DNA from: Euptelea pleiosperma
Taxonomy: Eukaryota > Streptophyta > Magnoliopsida > Ranunculales > Eupteleaceae
Assembly: GCA_035048495.1 (NCBI GenBank)
Contig: CM068545.1
Coordinates: 43,828,450-43,892,449, forward strand
Reading direction: 5' to 3'
Length of the DNA: 64,000 bases
The notes below the pieces were generated by a model. It did not search any database. It was not told the origin of the DNA and saw only the letters and a list, made by a program, of their open reading frames with translations. A program made the translations under genes and the position numbers. This document shows positions 54,357-64,000 of this stretch, piece after piece. Every line of letters starts with the position of its first letter. Position 1 is the stretch's first letter.

Positions 54357-56603
54357 TCAAGACTCCCCCGGAGGATCATCTTTGAGAGATGTAGCATCAA
54401 CCGCAGCCATGGCGACATCATAGCCGATCCGATAGCCGGAGTGATAGGCCGCGTCCTGAAGCACCAACAACTCGGCCTTGACAACCTTCACCTTAGCTTT
54501 TAGCTTATCGATGAGGACTTGGCGCTCACTCGATGAAGATTCGGCTTCTGCCACCTGAGCTTGAGTTGCCGAGATATCCGCGGAAAGGCAGTCATGCTGC
54601 TTCTCAAGATCAGCACGGGCCAAGTCCGCCGCTGCCCGGGACTCCTTGGCCTCCACCTTGGCAAGGGCGTCCTCAGCCTTCCTCTTCTTCCCCTCGCGCT
54701 CCTCAGCTAGTTGGGAATGATTCAGGTTGAGGTTGTAGGTCACGTTCTTCTCCTTCTCCAGAGCCTCTGCCAGCTGACCCTTCAACCTCGCGACCTCCTA
54801 GTCACCTGACTCAACCTGAGCCGAAAACTTCCCCTCGCACTCTAGGGCAAAGTGGAGCTGGTTGCGGAGATCGTCTGTGAGATCGCGCAGCTCTAGAAAT
54901 GCAACAATGCTCTATGAAGCACACCGCAGAGTCAGTTAGGGCAGCACAAACCCAAGAAGAAATCCACAATGAAGAGACAAAGGTTACCTCGGTGATCCCC
55001 CGGTTGACGCCGTCATAGGCTGCAAATGGGTCCGAGGGAATAGCATAGCGGAGTTGATCCTGGGGCAGACAGAGCTGCTTGATCATGTGCACTGCCACGT
55101 CAGGATTCGTCATGGAGCACTCCCTAGTGATCGGAATGCAGCCAGGCATGTAGCCAAAGGACACCGTCTATGGGCCTGCTGGAGAAACAGGTCTAGAGGA
55201 AGGATCCGCCCCCGATTGGGTCTCAAAATGCTCAAAATGAATGTTGTAGGGCTCATTCGTAAAGATCTCCTCAGTCAGAGGTAGGGTCTCCCCAAAAATA
55301 GTAGATGGGGCAAGGGGAGGAGCCGTCCCAGCAGAAGAACCCATGGCCGCCGTCTGAGTAGCTGACGGCAAGCCTTCAGATGCTTGACGAGCTGGCGGCA
55401 TACCACCAGATGGCAGCTCGCCCGTCTGCTCGTCGCAACCTCCCGCTTGGTCTCTCGGCGGGAGAACGCCTTCGGTAATGCGAGTCACTTGGAAGGAGGT
55501 GCCCGTGACCTCCTTCGGCTGAAAGACAGGAGGAGGAGGAGGGCCTCCCCTCTTTGACCTGGTCCTCTTCCTCTTCTTCGTCACCTTGGCTTCCGCCTGA
55601 ACAGGCGGTTCAGGGGCCATGTCTTCCTTCATGACCATGGGAGGAGAAACCCAATGAATGGAGACAGTCCGGTAGGGGTCCGTTACAGGATCTGAAAAAG
55701 AGTAACATCTGTTGTCCAACTCAAACCCTTCAACAGAAGCAAGGCCTTAAGAGAGAGTGACCGACTCACCAGGAACAGGGACATGGATCTGAATACCCGC
55801 ACGGCTGATCTCTCGGGCCCGCTGGTTAGCCAAAAAACCTCTGCTGTCCCCATGAGAATAAAAGAGCCCAACTGAAACCCCGTGTCATGATGAAGATGGC
55901 TCCCCTTCTTGTCTGGCAGGACGGGTAGGAGTCTTGGCCCAGGGATCCGAACCATAATAGACCGGAGTACTACTACCAGGCGGTTGGCCCCCTGAGACTG
56001 ACAGTTTGAGTGCTGATCTTGCGGAGAGTGGGTCAAAGGAGAATGACCAACAGGCCGCTCACCAGCAGACAGCTCACCAGCAAACGGCTCACCAGCAGAC
56101 GGTTGATGACTTGACGGCTCGCTACCAGACGGTTGGTCCTTGGAGTGACCACTAGGCTGCTGTTCGACTAACGGCTGGTTGGCAGATGGACGTTCAACCG
56201 ATGGCAGGCCACCAGAAGGCAAATCACGGAGTCCTGGACTAGCTGGCGGCATGGCTGGTTTCTCTTCTAGCCACTGCCTCCACTTCAACGGAATAGTATC
56301 GTATAAATGGGCGAGGTTGTCTCGTATAGACTCGGAGAACTTGACCCTCTTGGTTACTGGGGCTGCAAGCACAGACAACAAGAAGAAGTTAATGAAGAGA
56401 AGAGAGAGAAGATCCAAAAAGTTAGTGAAGATTGCCTCGGGGTGGGTCATACCCTCCAAGTTAAAATGTGTCGGCACCCTGAAAGAAGATGGACCACCCC
56501 GAGCCGGATCTCCATACTCCAAACCCCTACTCACTAGCAGGGGGTCATCCTTCCAATTCTTGTAAGAGTTGGGCAGACCGTCAACAAACCCCTTCTTGCC
56601 AGG
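54357..56603 (-). pseudogene. Antisense four-exon gene in the Tat 3' region, 5' end cut by T-6
   Basis: Minus-strand exons: 56603-56453 (partial), 56362-55770, 55691-54988, 54911-54357. Introns of 90, 78 and 76 bp are all GT...AG: G-GTATGA/TTGCAG, G-GTGAGT/TTTCAG, GAG-GTAACC/TCATAG. Frame is kept across every junction as I read it. Exon 2 has repeated P-S-A-G-E-like units; exon 3 has a basic KKRKRTRSKRGG stretch (possible nuclear signal) and a Pro-rich part; exon 4 is a long Ala/Glu/Lys coiled coil (KRKAEDALAKVEAKESRAA). Extra ORFs in antisense between pol and the 3' LTR are known in Tat elements; function unknown. Stops at 55165-55167 and 54798-54800, and a frame slip late in exon 2, disable this copy. 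Confidence 0.75.
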
Positions 56604-57504
56604 TGTAATACCCTGAACTTTTGTTCATGGGTATTTCAGTAAAAAAAATTTTAAAAAAAATTTGGGACTTTTCTATCATTTTAGGTTTTATTGTACTTCA
56701 GTTATTATCATTTTTTTTCACTTTATTTTGTTTTATTTTATTTTTACTACTCATGCCTTACGTAGTATTGATTGGGATACACCGCTTACACTCCGTATTG
56801 TACCACAGACACTTGTGAACCCTCTAACACCTTAACACACTTATCTCTGTTGTGAGTCAAACAATTTCATCATTTGTAGGGCACACTTGTGAACTTCGAT
56901 CACCCCTTTGACACCCGACAGACATTGTGATTGTCAGGTTACTTACAATATAATGGAGACCGATTGCACACCCCATAGGGGCACGTAAGTTGTGAGGACC
57001 ATTTAGTGTTATATTAGTTTACACCTAGAGGACACAAGATTTGGGATACAACAGCCAATGTACCAACGGGTGGCGTGTACCATCTCTTATAGATCGAAAG
57101 AATAATACAACTAGTAGTTGACCCTTTTTAACCAACGACGTAGCAACATAATATACTAATGACAACTCCGTATAAGCATACAAAGTAGAAGACCTCTTTA
57201 AATAGTGTGTGGGCCCCACTAAGATACACGTCCACACTATTCTCTACAAGGGATGGGAACCACAAAGGAAGAAGAGAAATATATATTAGAATAATAACAT
57301 GACTTGGTCGGCCCACACTTAACATATAGAAGATGTGAAAATTTAGAAACTAGCCAATTGAATGATGAATATAATTACAACTTACAAAGCAAGAGACACT
57401 AGTGAGAATCACTTTAGCGAGTTTTCACTAATAGACAAATAAATTGGGCAATCCTAACATAAAATATTAACTAGAATATATTGTTGACTGTGGAGATTTC
57501 CTAA
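56604..57504 (+). mobile_element. T-6: partial T-family LTR in the Tat antisense gene
   Basis: Starts TGTAATACCCTGAACTTTTG right where exon 1 of the antisense gene breaks off; the left flank is CCAGG (56599-56603). The body differs from T-3, T-4 and T-5, so it is another subfamily. A-5 interrupts it at 57505 and the remainder is beyond the window. AT-rich, no credible ORF. Confidence 0.7.
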
Positions 57505-59507
57505 TGATATTCGCTCAAAAGTGCTTATTTTAAGCAATTATCCTTTTAGCGTTATTGCATTCTCCTACGTAAAATGCTCTATTTATCTACTTTTCTACGT
57601 AATAGTCTCTTCTGTTGCGTAGAACACACTTTTTTAGATGAAATGGTATATTTGCATGCATTAAACGCATTTCTAGAAGTCTAGACATTAAGTCGTTCTG
57701 ATAAAGTCTTATTACGCGCTTCTTCTGTCGCAGGAAACCCCGATGGGACAATTCTCGAGACTTGTGAGCCCACATCAATCAGGAAAGCCCATTATCAAAG
57801 CTTAAAGAGCCCACATGCTATGACTAGAAGATATGGGCCAAATATGGGCTGAATAAGAGGATCAAAAAGCTGGCCCAAAGAACGAAGAGAGTAGGAGAGC
57901 CAATGACCAAGAGTCGGACCAAAGCATTTAAAGCCACATAAGTCAGCAAGGAATGATAGTCTACTCTACTGGAGAAGCGTGAGGATGGTCACAGTGAAGA
58001 CCAGGGTTCAGACCCTCTGTCAATACTTTTATCTCCATTTTTTGATATTTTCTCTCTCATCTCTCCTTATTCTCTCTCTCTTCATCTCTCGGTCCTCAGA
58101 TCTACTGACCTAACCCCAGAACTCCTGCCCATTGGCTCTATCTCATCTCCCTTAACTTTCTGACCGTTGGATCTTCAATCGGACCGTTGGATCTCTCTAG
58201 ATCCGTTGATCTACCAATCTGGGTCCCAATCAAGTCACCATCCATCCGATCGCCATCAGATTATCTGTCACATCATCTCGTGAGATGATGGACATCATCA
58301 ATCCATGTGGGCCAGTAGCTGGGCCCATCATCATCGACCTGTTGTCCGACCATTTAGTGGACCTCGTGAATTTCAAAATAATTTCAATTAAATTTAAAAA
58401 AAAATGGGAGTCCACTAAATGGGGAAATTCCCCAAAGAAAAGTAGGGTTTTACTTAATAAAAAATAAAAAATAAATAAAAAAATATTTTTCTTATTTTTT
58501 TATTTTTAAAAATCTCCTATTTCCATTAAAGGAAATAGGCAAGCTTTAAAAGGGGAGAAGAGAGGGTTCGAAACCCTAATCTCCTAATCCCTCTCCTCCT
58601 CTCTTTCCCCTAAAACTTGCCCCCCACGTTTTCTCCTTCTTCCTCCTCCTCTTCTTCTTGTTCTTCATCATCATCTTCTTCATTTTCTTTTTACCAGAGT
58701 TGCAGCCTGCAACTTTGGCCGGTAGCAACAACACCACAGCAACACCGCTCCACCCCCTGCGTGCAAGCTCCGCTGTGCACTCCACCGCCCGCAGCAACGC
58801 CCAGCTCCGCTATGCACTCCACTGCCCGCAGCACCGCCTGCAGCACTTGCAGCACCACCGCCTTCTTCATCTTCCTCCTCTTGCACCGTCTGCCTTCTCC
58901 AACCAACAACGCTCCCTTGCTGCCCACGGTTGCTGCAACGTCTCCTCCCTACCTCACTCTACGTTGCTGTGCCCACCAAAACCTCTGCACGTCCTCGTCC
59001 TCATGCCACCAGCGCTCCTCCACCGTGCGCCTCCAACCACCATTGCTGCAAAGTCTCTTCCGCCTAAAAACGAACCAGCAATAGTTCGGTCACAACTTCC
59101 TCTCCTCTCCGCCTGCTGTCGGCACTTACAAGTCAACAGATCGCTGGAGTGGTGCGTCTTCAATGCCCTGCTACTCGAAACCTCCATGCAGGCGTCTTCA
59201 TCTTCTCCTTGCTGGTTACAAGACCTGCAACCCACTGAACCAACCAGTGCGCCTCCATGGCCTACCATGTTCTCTTCCATTGGAGCCACTCCTCCATCAA
59301 CCATTGTTGCACTTGGATCTCCACGTCAAGGTGCAACCTGATCTGCGAGTGCACCATGCACCTCCAACGAAGCGCTCCTCCTTGCAGCTTCTCTCCATCA
59401 AAAGCTCTCCATGGGAGCCCACAAGCTGCATCACTTCTCCACCCCTTTCCTCAAGCACTAGTGGACTGAGCGGGCTCCACCAAGCAGTACCAATCCTCAT
59501 CCCTCAT
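57505..59507 (+). mobile_element. A-5: partial Athila-type LTR in T-6
   Basis: TGATATTCGC head, closest to A-3 throughout (shared TGACCGTTGGATCTTCAATC at 58162, shared ATGGACATCATCAATCCATG near 58287). TTTAAAAG at about 58545 replaces TATAAGAG. Cut at 59508 by T-7; its tail must lie outside the window. The left flank CCTAA (57500-57504) is the expected duplication. ORFs 58617-59552 are Ser/Pro/His-rich LTR body. Confidence 0.8.
58695..58717 (+). repeat. GTTGCA hairpin in A-5
   Basis: CAGAGTTGCA, loop GCC, TGCAACTTTG. All ten positions pair if one G-U is allowed as RNA, although the sequence differs from A-3 at several stem bases. Confidence 0.6.
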
Positions 59508-59787
59508 TGTAATACCCTCAACTTTTTCAAAGGTATTTTTGACTTTTTATGAGATTTGACCAAGGTTGACTTGTTTACTTGACCTTATAGATGATTAATT
59601 GAAACCCTAATAAACTCTTATACCTAATTGGTTTAGGACACTAGAGTCATTTTAGGCCGTATAACTTATTTTTAACTTTTATCGTATTTAGAATATTTCA
59701 AATATTTGCTTATTTATTGCATTGTGTTGATCATTGTGTATGTTTGAACCATTAGTCATATTCTAGTTAAACCCTAGGAGAGGTCCA

Positions 59788-61325
59788 TGAAAATAGGGTT
59801 TTTCCGCGTCGTTGGTTACGGAAACCCTAACTTCAACACATTTTTAATTTATCCGAGACATTTAACCTGTAAAATGAGCAATATTGTATAGGAATTTGTG
59901 TCGGATGTCGATCCGCACTCGGGATTAGTCGGATTAGCGCAAATAAGAACATAAAATGACAGATAATATACAAGAGAAATGTGGAAAGATGAGAATGGCG
60001 AGTCGAGATTTAAAATACATCCAAGAGATCCAGAGAAGACTAAAATCATCAAACTCAAATTGCATTAATTAAACTGTTGCTTACATGAAATAAATAAAGC
60101 GGTAAATCTATTCTAGAAAGCATGTAAAAAGAGATTTTAGAGAGAGAGGAAGAAGGTAGAGAGAGAATTTTCACACCTCGATCGTTTACCGGCCGACAAG
60201 GTAGAGGTGAGAGAAAAACTCACCCTCTTGCATTCACCGAACGGAGTCGGCGGTGCAAAAAGGCGATCAGCCTGGGGAATTGCTAGAGAAAGTGGATTCT
60301 CAAACTCTAAAGAGAGAAAGTACCTCTTGAAACTTACCAAAACGGATCGAATGAGATCAACCTTGTGAGTTGGCCAATGAGTTTCTGCCATAAGTGATCG
60401 GCCCCGATGGTGGCATGGTCTATGAGAATGGAGATCGGGATGAAGAGGATGTCCGGCCCAAGGAGAGTTGCATGGGGGGTGCTACGGCCTGATCGGCCAT
60501 GATTGGCCTTGGAACTCGGCCAAGAGAATAGTGGTGCATATTCCGACCAAGAGATTAATTTGCTGACCGTGTGGATGAGCCCGGGAGGATGAAGATACTG
60601 GAAGCTTGCTGGTCACTTGGTGGTCAAAGGCTTAGGAATAGCAATGCAAGGCTGTTGGAGTAGAGCAGTAGTAATGGAGAGATCTGCAACTCTGTGTTGC
60701 ATGCCGTTGCTGTAGTAGATGGGGAGCCGGCTTGGCAGCACGATTTTGAGGAGGGAGATCCAGCCAAGTTGCAGGCGAGGAAGAGGGCGCTCGCTATTGC
60801 TGGTGGAGGAGTTGCAGCGGTGAAGGCAGCACCAATCGTTGGTGGAGACGCTGGAGATATGGAGTTGCAAGTTCAGATTTTGGCCAGCATGGTGGGGTGT
60901 GCAGATTTTGGTCCGTCTCTTGGTCATTCGCTCTCCTACTCTCTTCGTTCTTTGGGCCGGCTTTTTGGTCCTCTTATTCAGCCCATATTTGGCCCATATC
61001 TTCTAGTCATAACATGTGGGCTTGTTAAGCTTTGATAATGGGCTTTCATGATCGATTTGGGCCCACAAGTCTTGAGAATCGTCCCATCGGGGTTTCCTAC
61101 GACAGAAGAAGCGCGTAATGAGACTTTATCAGAACGGCTTAATATTTAGACTTTCGAAAATGTGTTTAATGCATGCAAATATACCATTTCGTCCAGAAAA
61201 GTGTGTTCTACGCAACAGAAGAGACTCTTACGTAGAAAAGTAAGTAAATAGAGTATTTTACGTAGGAGAATGCAATAACGCTAAAAGGATAATTGCTTAA
61301 AATAAGCACTTTTGAGCGAATATCA
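59788..61325 (-). mobile_element. A-6: short solo Athila-type LTR, minus strand, in T-7
   Basis: Plus strand starts TGAAAATAGGG and ends GCGAATATCA, the reverse complement of an A LTR. Perfect duplication GTCCA (59783-59787, 61326-61330). At 1538 bp it is the shortest A LTR here. It is the innermost layer on the right side. Contains TGCAAC-TCTGT-GTTGCA at 60685-60701. Confidence 0.93.
60685..60701 (-). repeat. GTTGCA hairpin in A-6
   Basis: TGCAAC, loop TCTGT, GTTGCA: perfect 6-bp arms. Arms are in the same order on both strands of the palindrome, so the LTR-sense RNA also forms the stem. Confidence 0.6.
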
Positions 61326-62189
61326 GTCCACCAAGTTAGGGAACTTAACTCTAAGTGTAGGTTAAGTTTTAGACCATTTGGTGAGGTAGGTGCCCAAACC
61401 CTAATTGGGGTGTGCCCTGACTGAGAGATGTATGTGGTGTGACTTTATTATTAATCTACATAGGTTATATTATATTAATAATTATGTACCTAATGTTTTG
61501 TAATATTATTTTACGTTTTAGAGACTTTTTGGGCTTATAAATAATCTTAAGTGATGCCTAATTGATACATATGGGCCTTGGGCCCATTTTTAAATCATAA
61601 TTAGCCTAAAATATAAGTTTTAGAGGGGTGAAAAAGTCATCCCTTTGATAGTTACGAATTTCAACAAAATAGAAACCCTAATCCTTCCCTAAACCTATTT
61701 ATGAAAACCCTAAAACTTTAGAAGCTTTCACAAATCCAACTCCGTTGAAGAATAGAGAAAGCTCCATTAAACCTTCATCCGGGCATCGATCGCACTTGAG
61801 CAAGAAGGGAGAATTGACGGGGACTCCGATTAGAAGAACATACTCCGAGGAGAGGACGATCCGACGACTTTCAAATTTGAAGAAACTTTTGATTTTCATT
61901 AAAGTTCAATAAACCTTGAGGTAAGTATGTTTGATCCATTCTATACTGGTTTCTTCAAGATTTTGTTTTTTTTTTATTAGATAATGATTGATACTCATTA
62001 TAAATTAATTTCAATAATATTTACTTTATTCTTATTAGGTTGATCTTTATTTTGGGCCACTATGATGGGTTTGGCCATGGTCTCTTTTGTACCTATAACG
62101 AATGACTATGTTCTTTATCATTTTTGTTATAATTTTATGATTTAAATATTTTTATAATTATTTTTTTCTAAATACCTCTATAAATCTAT

Positions 62190-62990
62190 TTTTCAAAACA
62201 GTTTAGTTTGTACTTTTTGGATTTATATTTATTTAATTATGATTTTTCTAAATTGTTAAACTTTACCAAAAAAACTAGAATTCCAGATTTTACACGATCC
62301 ACTTTACTTGGAATTTTGATCTATATTTTTAATCTAAATATTTTTATGATTATTTTTCCTAGATACCTCTATCAATCTAGTTTCTAGAACATTTAAGTTT
62401 TTATTTTTCTAATTTGTATTAATTAAGTTATGATTTTTCTAAGTTGTTGGACTTTATAAAAAAAACCAGAATTCTAGATTTTACACGGTCCACTTCACTT
62501 GGGATTGCGATCTATATTTTTAATCTAAATATTTTTCTACTTATTTTTCCCAGATACATCTATTAATCTAGTTTCTATAAACTTTGAGTTTATATTTTTC
62601 AAATTTATATTTATTAAGTTATGATTTTTCAAACGTACTGGACTTTTCTGTAAAACCCAGAATTTCAGATTTTGCACGGTCCATATAACTTGGGATTTCG
62701 ATATATATTTTTAACCTAAATATTTTTCTAATTATTTTTCATAGATACCTATGTCAATCTGGTTTCTAGAACCTTTGAGTTTGTATTTTTCTGATTTATA
62801 TTGATTAAGTTATAATTTTTTAAATGTACAGAACGTTTTTATAAAATCCAAAATTTCAGATTCTGTCCGGCTCACTTTATTAAGGGTTTTGACCCATATT
62901 TTGAATCTCAATATTTTTTTATTTATTTTTCCTAAAACTTATGTGAATCTAGTTTTTAAATCCATTGAGTTTATATTTTTCTAATTAATA
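62190..62990 (+). repeat. ~187-bp tandem array within T-7 (about 5 units)
   Basis: AGTTT(A/G)TA(T/C)TTTTT-type landmarks at about 62205, 62395, 62585, 62775 and 62965. Same unit as in T-3 and T-5. Confidence 0.7.
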
Positions 62991-64000
62991 TTTATTTAGT
63001 TATGATTATTATAATACAGTATATTTTTTTTTATAAAAAAAAAAAACCTATTAATTATTAATGGGTCATGATTATTAATTATTAAGGTTTTAACCTTGTT
63101 GTTTGACTTAGACTTGTGTGCATTGAGATTCCACCCAAGTGTCTTGGATCCCTCATAGGGTTCGGCCAAGTGTCTTGGATCCCTCTTTAGGGTTCGACCT
63201 TGTGTCATGGATCCCTCATAGGGTTCGACCATGGAGTGTTGGATTCTCTTATGGTTCCCACTAGTATTGTCTATCCGTCTTAGTCGTGATATTTGATGAT
63301 TGTTTACAGGTTATTAATGTTATTTAATTTTAGTTATATCCATATCATTACTTTTGATGTTAATGTGTTCATTTTTTTTTTCTTATTAAATGTTAAATAA
63401 ATGTGTTTATGCCATGTAACCCTAGTGTCATATTGTTGTCATACTATGATCATTACGTCATTTCATATAGGGGGTGCATAAGGGAACGGGGTTGAAGTAT
63501 ATTATATACGTTTATATTGATTTTATCAATTAATCAGGGTTCGGTACCCTAGGGTGAAAGGCCCCAGACGTTATTATATCCTGCAGACGGGTCGATGAGA
63601 CCGCTCCCAGTGCGAGAAGGAGATGGAGACCCTATGTGGTTATGGGTACTAGTTGCATGTGCATCCTGCACTCACCTTGCATTTACCTTCACTTTTATGT
63701 CATCCTTATTATATGATTGAGATACATGTCTTGATTAAAATCTTGTATAGTATGATATCATACCATACACACTGTTGTATTACTGGGCCTCGGCTCACGG
63801 TGTTACACCGATATCATTTCAGATTTTGAGGAGCCAGGTGCGTGGGAGGATTTTGAGACGGATGACTCCGGTATACTTGAAGAGACCGGCGATGATTTGG
63901 GAGTCGATCCCACACTTTGAAAGAGACTTTATTGATCATTTTAAGACATTAGTTATTTATTTTTTGGGCATGTATGCCTTTGATTGAGAGCATGTTCTCA

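Larger units (their letters stand above)
7511..56603 (+). mobile_element. Tat-lineage Ty3/gypsy element, host of several nested insertions
   Basis: Order of parts: 5' LTR (7511-8633), primer site, gag, protease, RT, RNase H, archaeal-type second RNase H, integrase (ending 20681), 279-bp tandem repeats, a 35-bp minisatellite and an antisense multi-exon gene (54357-56603), where T-6 interrupts it. The 3' LTR lies outside the window. Lineage call: the second RNase H (FTDGSAN, NEAEYEAVVAGL, VYSDSQ) is diagnostic of Tat elements (Ogre, Retand and relatives), as is gag with a CxxH..H..C-type finger. Subtracting T-3, T-4 and A-2 leaves about 11.2 kb. All proteins are inactivated. Confidence 0.85.
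59508..64000 (+). mobile_element. T-7: T-family LTR in A-5, runs off the window
   Basis: Starts TGTAATACCCTCAAC at 59508. After A-6 it becomes collinear with T-3/T-4 from about 61500, including GGGCCTTGGGCCC, the ~187-bp array, the GTGTCTTGGATCCCTC repeats and the CGGTACCCTAGGGTGAAAGG block (63542). It stops in the window at a position equivalent to about 13310 of T-3, some 230 bp before the LTR end. Whether it is a solo LTR or part of a full element cannot be told. Confidence 0.8.

Overview
The window is plant nuclear DNA, almost certainly repeat-rich (heterochromatic) sequence of a seed plant. I see no host gene, tRNA, rRNA or bacterial feature. Essentially every base can be assigned to Ty3/gypsy LTR retrotransposons nested inside one another. 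Plant origin follows from the Tat and Athila lineages (second, archaeal-type RNase H in Tat; Asp-tRNA primer site and very long LTRs in Athila) and from stop-codon decay that looks like CHG-methylation damage. The species cannot be named from the sequence.

Three families build the window. (1) Family T: long AT-rich LTRs that start TGTAATACCC and end GGGGCGTGACA, with a tRNA-iMet primer site, possibly Del/Tekay-like. Copies: T-1 (1-5303, minus, LARD-like), T-2 (about 1614-3884, solo), T-3 (10090-13536, solo), T-4 (17534-20199, solo), T-5 (32905-36660, minus, solo), T-6 (56604-57504, partial) and T-7 (59508 to window end). (2) Family A: Athila LTRs that start TGATATTCGC and end TTTCA. Copies: A-1 (5304-7510, minus, partial), A-2 (21061-52851, full-length but decayed Athila), A-3 (29739-32780, solo), A-4 (36801-45437, young non-autonomous element), A-5 (57505-59507, partial) and A-6 (59788-61325, minus, solo). 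(3) One Tat-lineage element, from 7511 to beyond 56603.

Layout and order of events: A-1 is the oldest visible substrate. T-1 inserted near its left end and Tat near its right end. Tat then received T-3 in gag/pol, T-4 in integrase, A-2 in a 279-bp tandem repeat behind pol, and T-6 in its antisense gene. A-2 received A-3 and T-5 in RT and A-4 in the RT/RNase H region. On the right, T-6 was hit by A-5, A-5 by T-7 and T-7 by A-6, giving six nested layers. Target-site duplications can be read for most insertions: TGGGC/T for T-4, ATACC for A-2, GATGT for A-3, (G/T)ATAT for T-5, GTCCA for A-6.

The two coding elements are dead. Tat gag-pol and Athila gag-pol-integrase keep recognisable domains in order but carry stops and small frameshifts. 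The most interesting non-standard feature is on the minus strand behind Tat pol (54357-56603): an antisense gene with four exons and three GT-AG introns of 76-90 bp, ending in a coiled coil. The other main points are the young A-4 element, which keeps an open gag/protease-derived ORF but has lost capsid, RT, RNase H and integrase; a recurring GTTGCA...TGCAAC hairpin family in Athila-type LTRs; MSA-like (mitosis-specific activator) palindromes upstream of the TATA box in the same LTRs; and satellite-like ~187-bp arrays within T-family LTRs.
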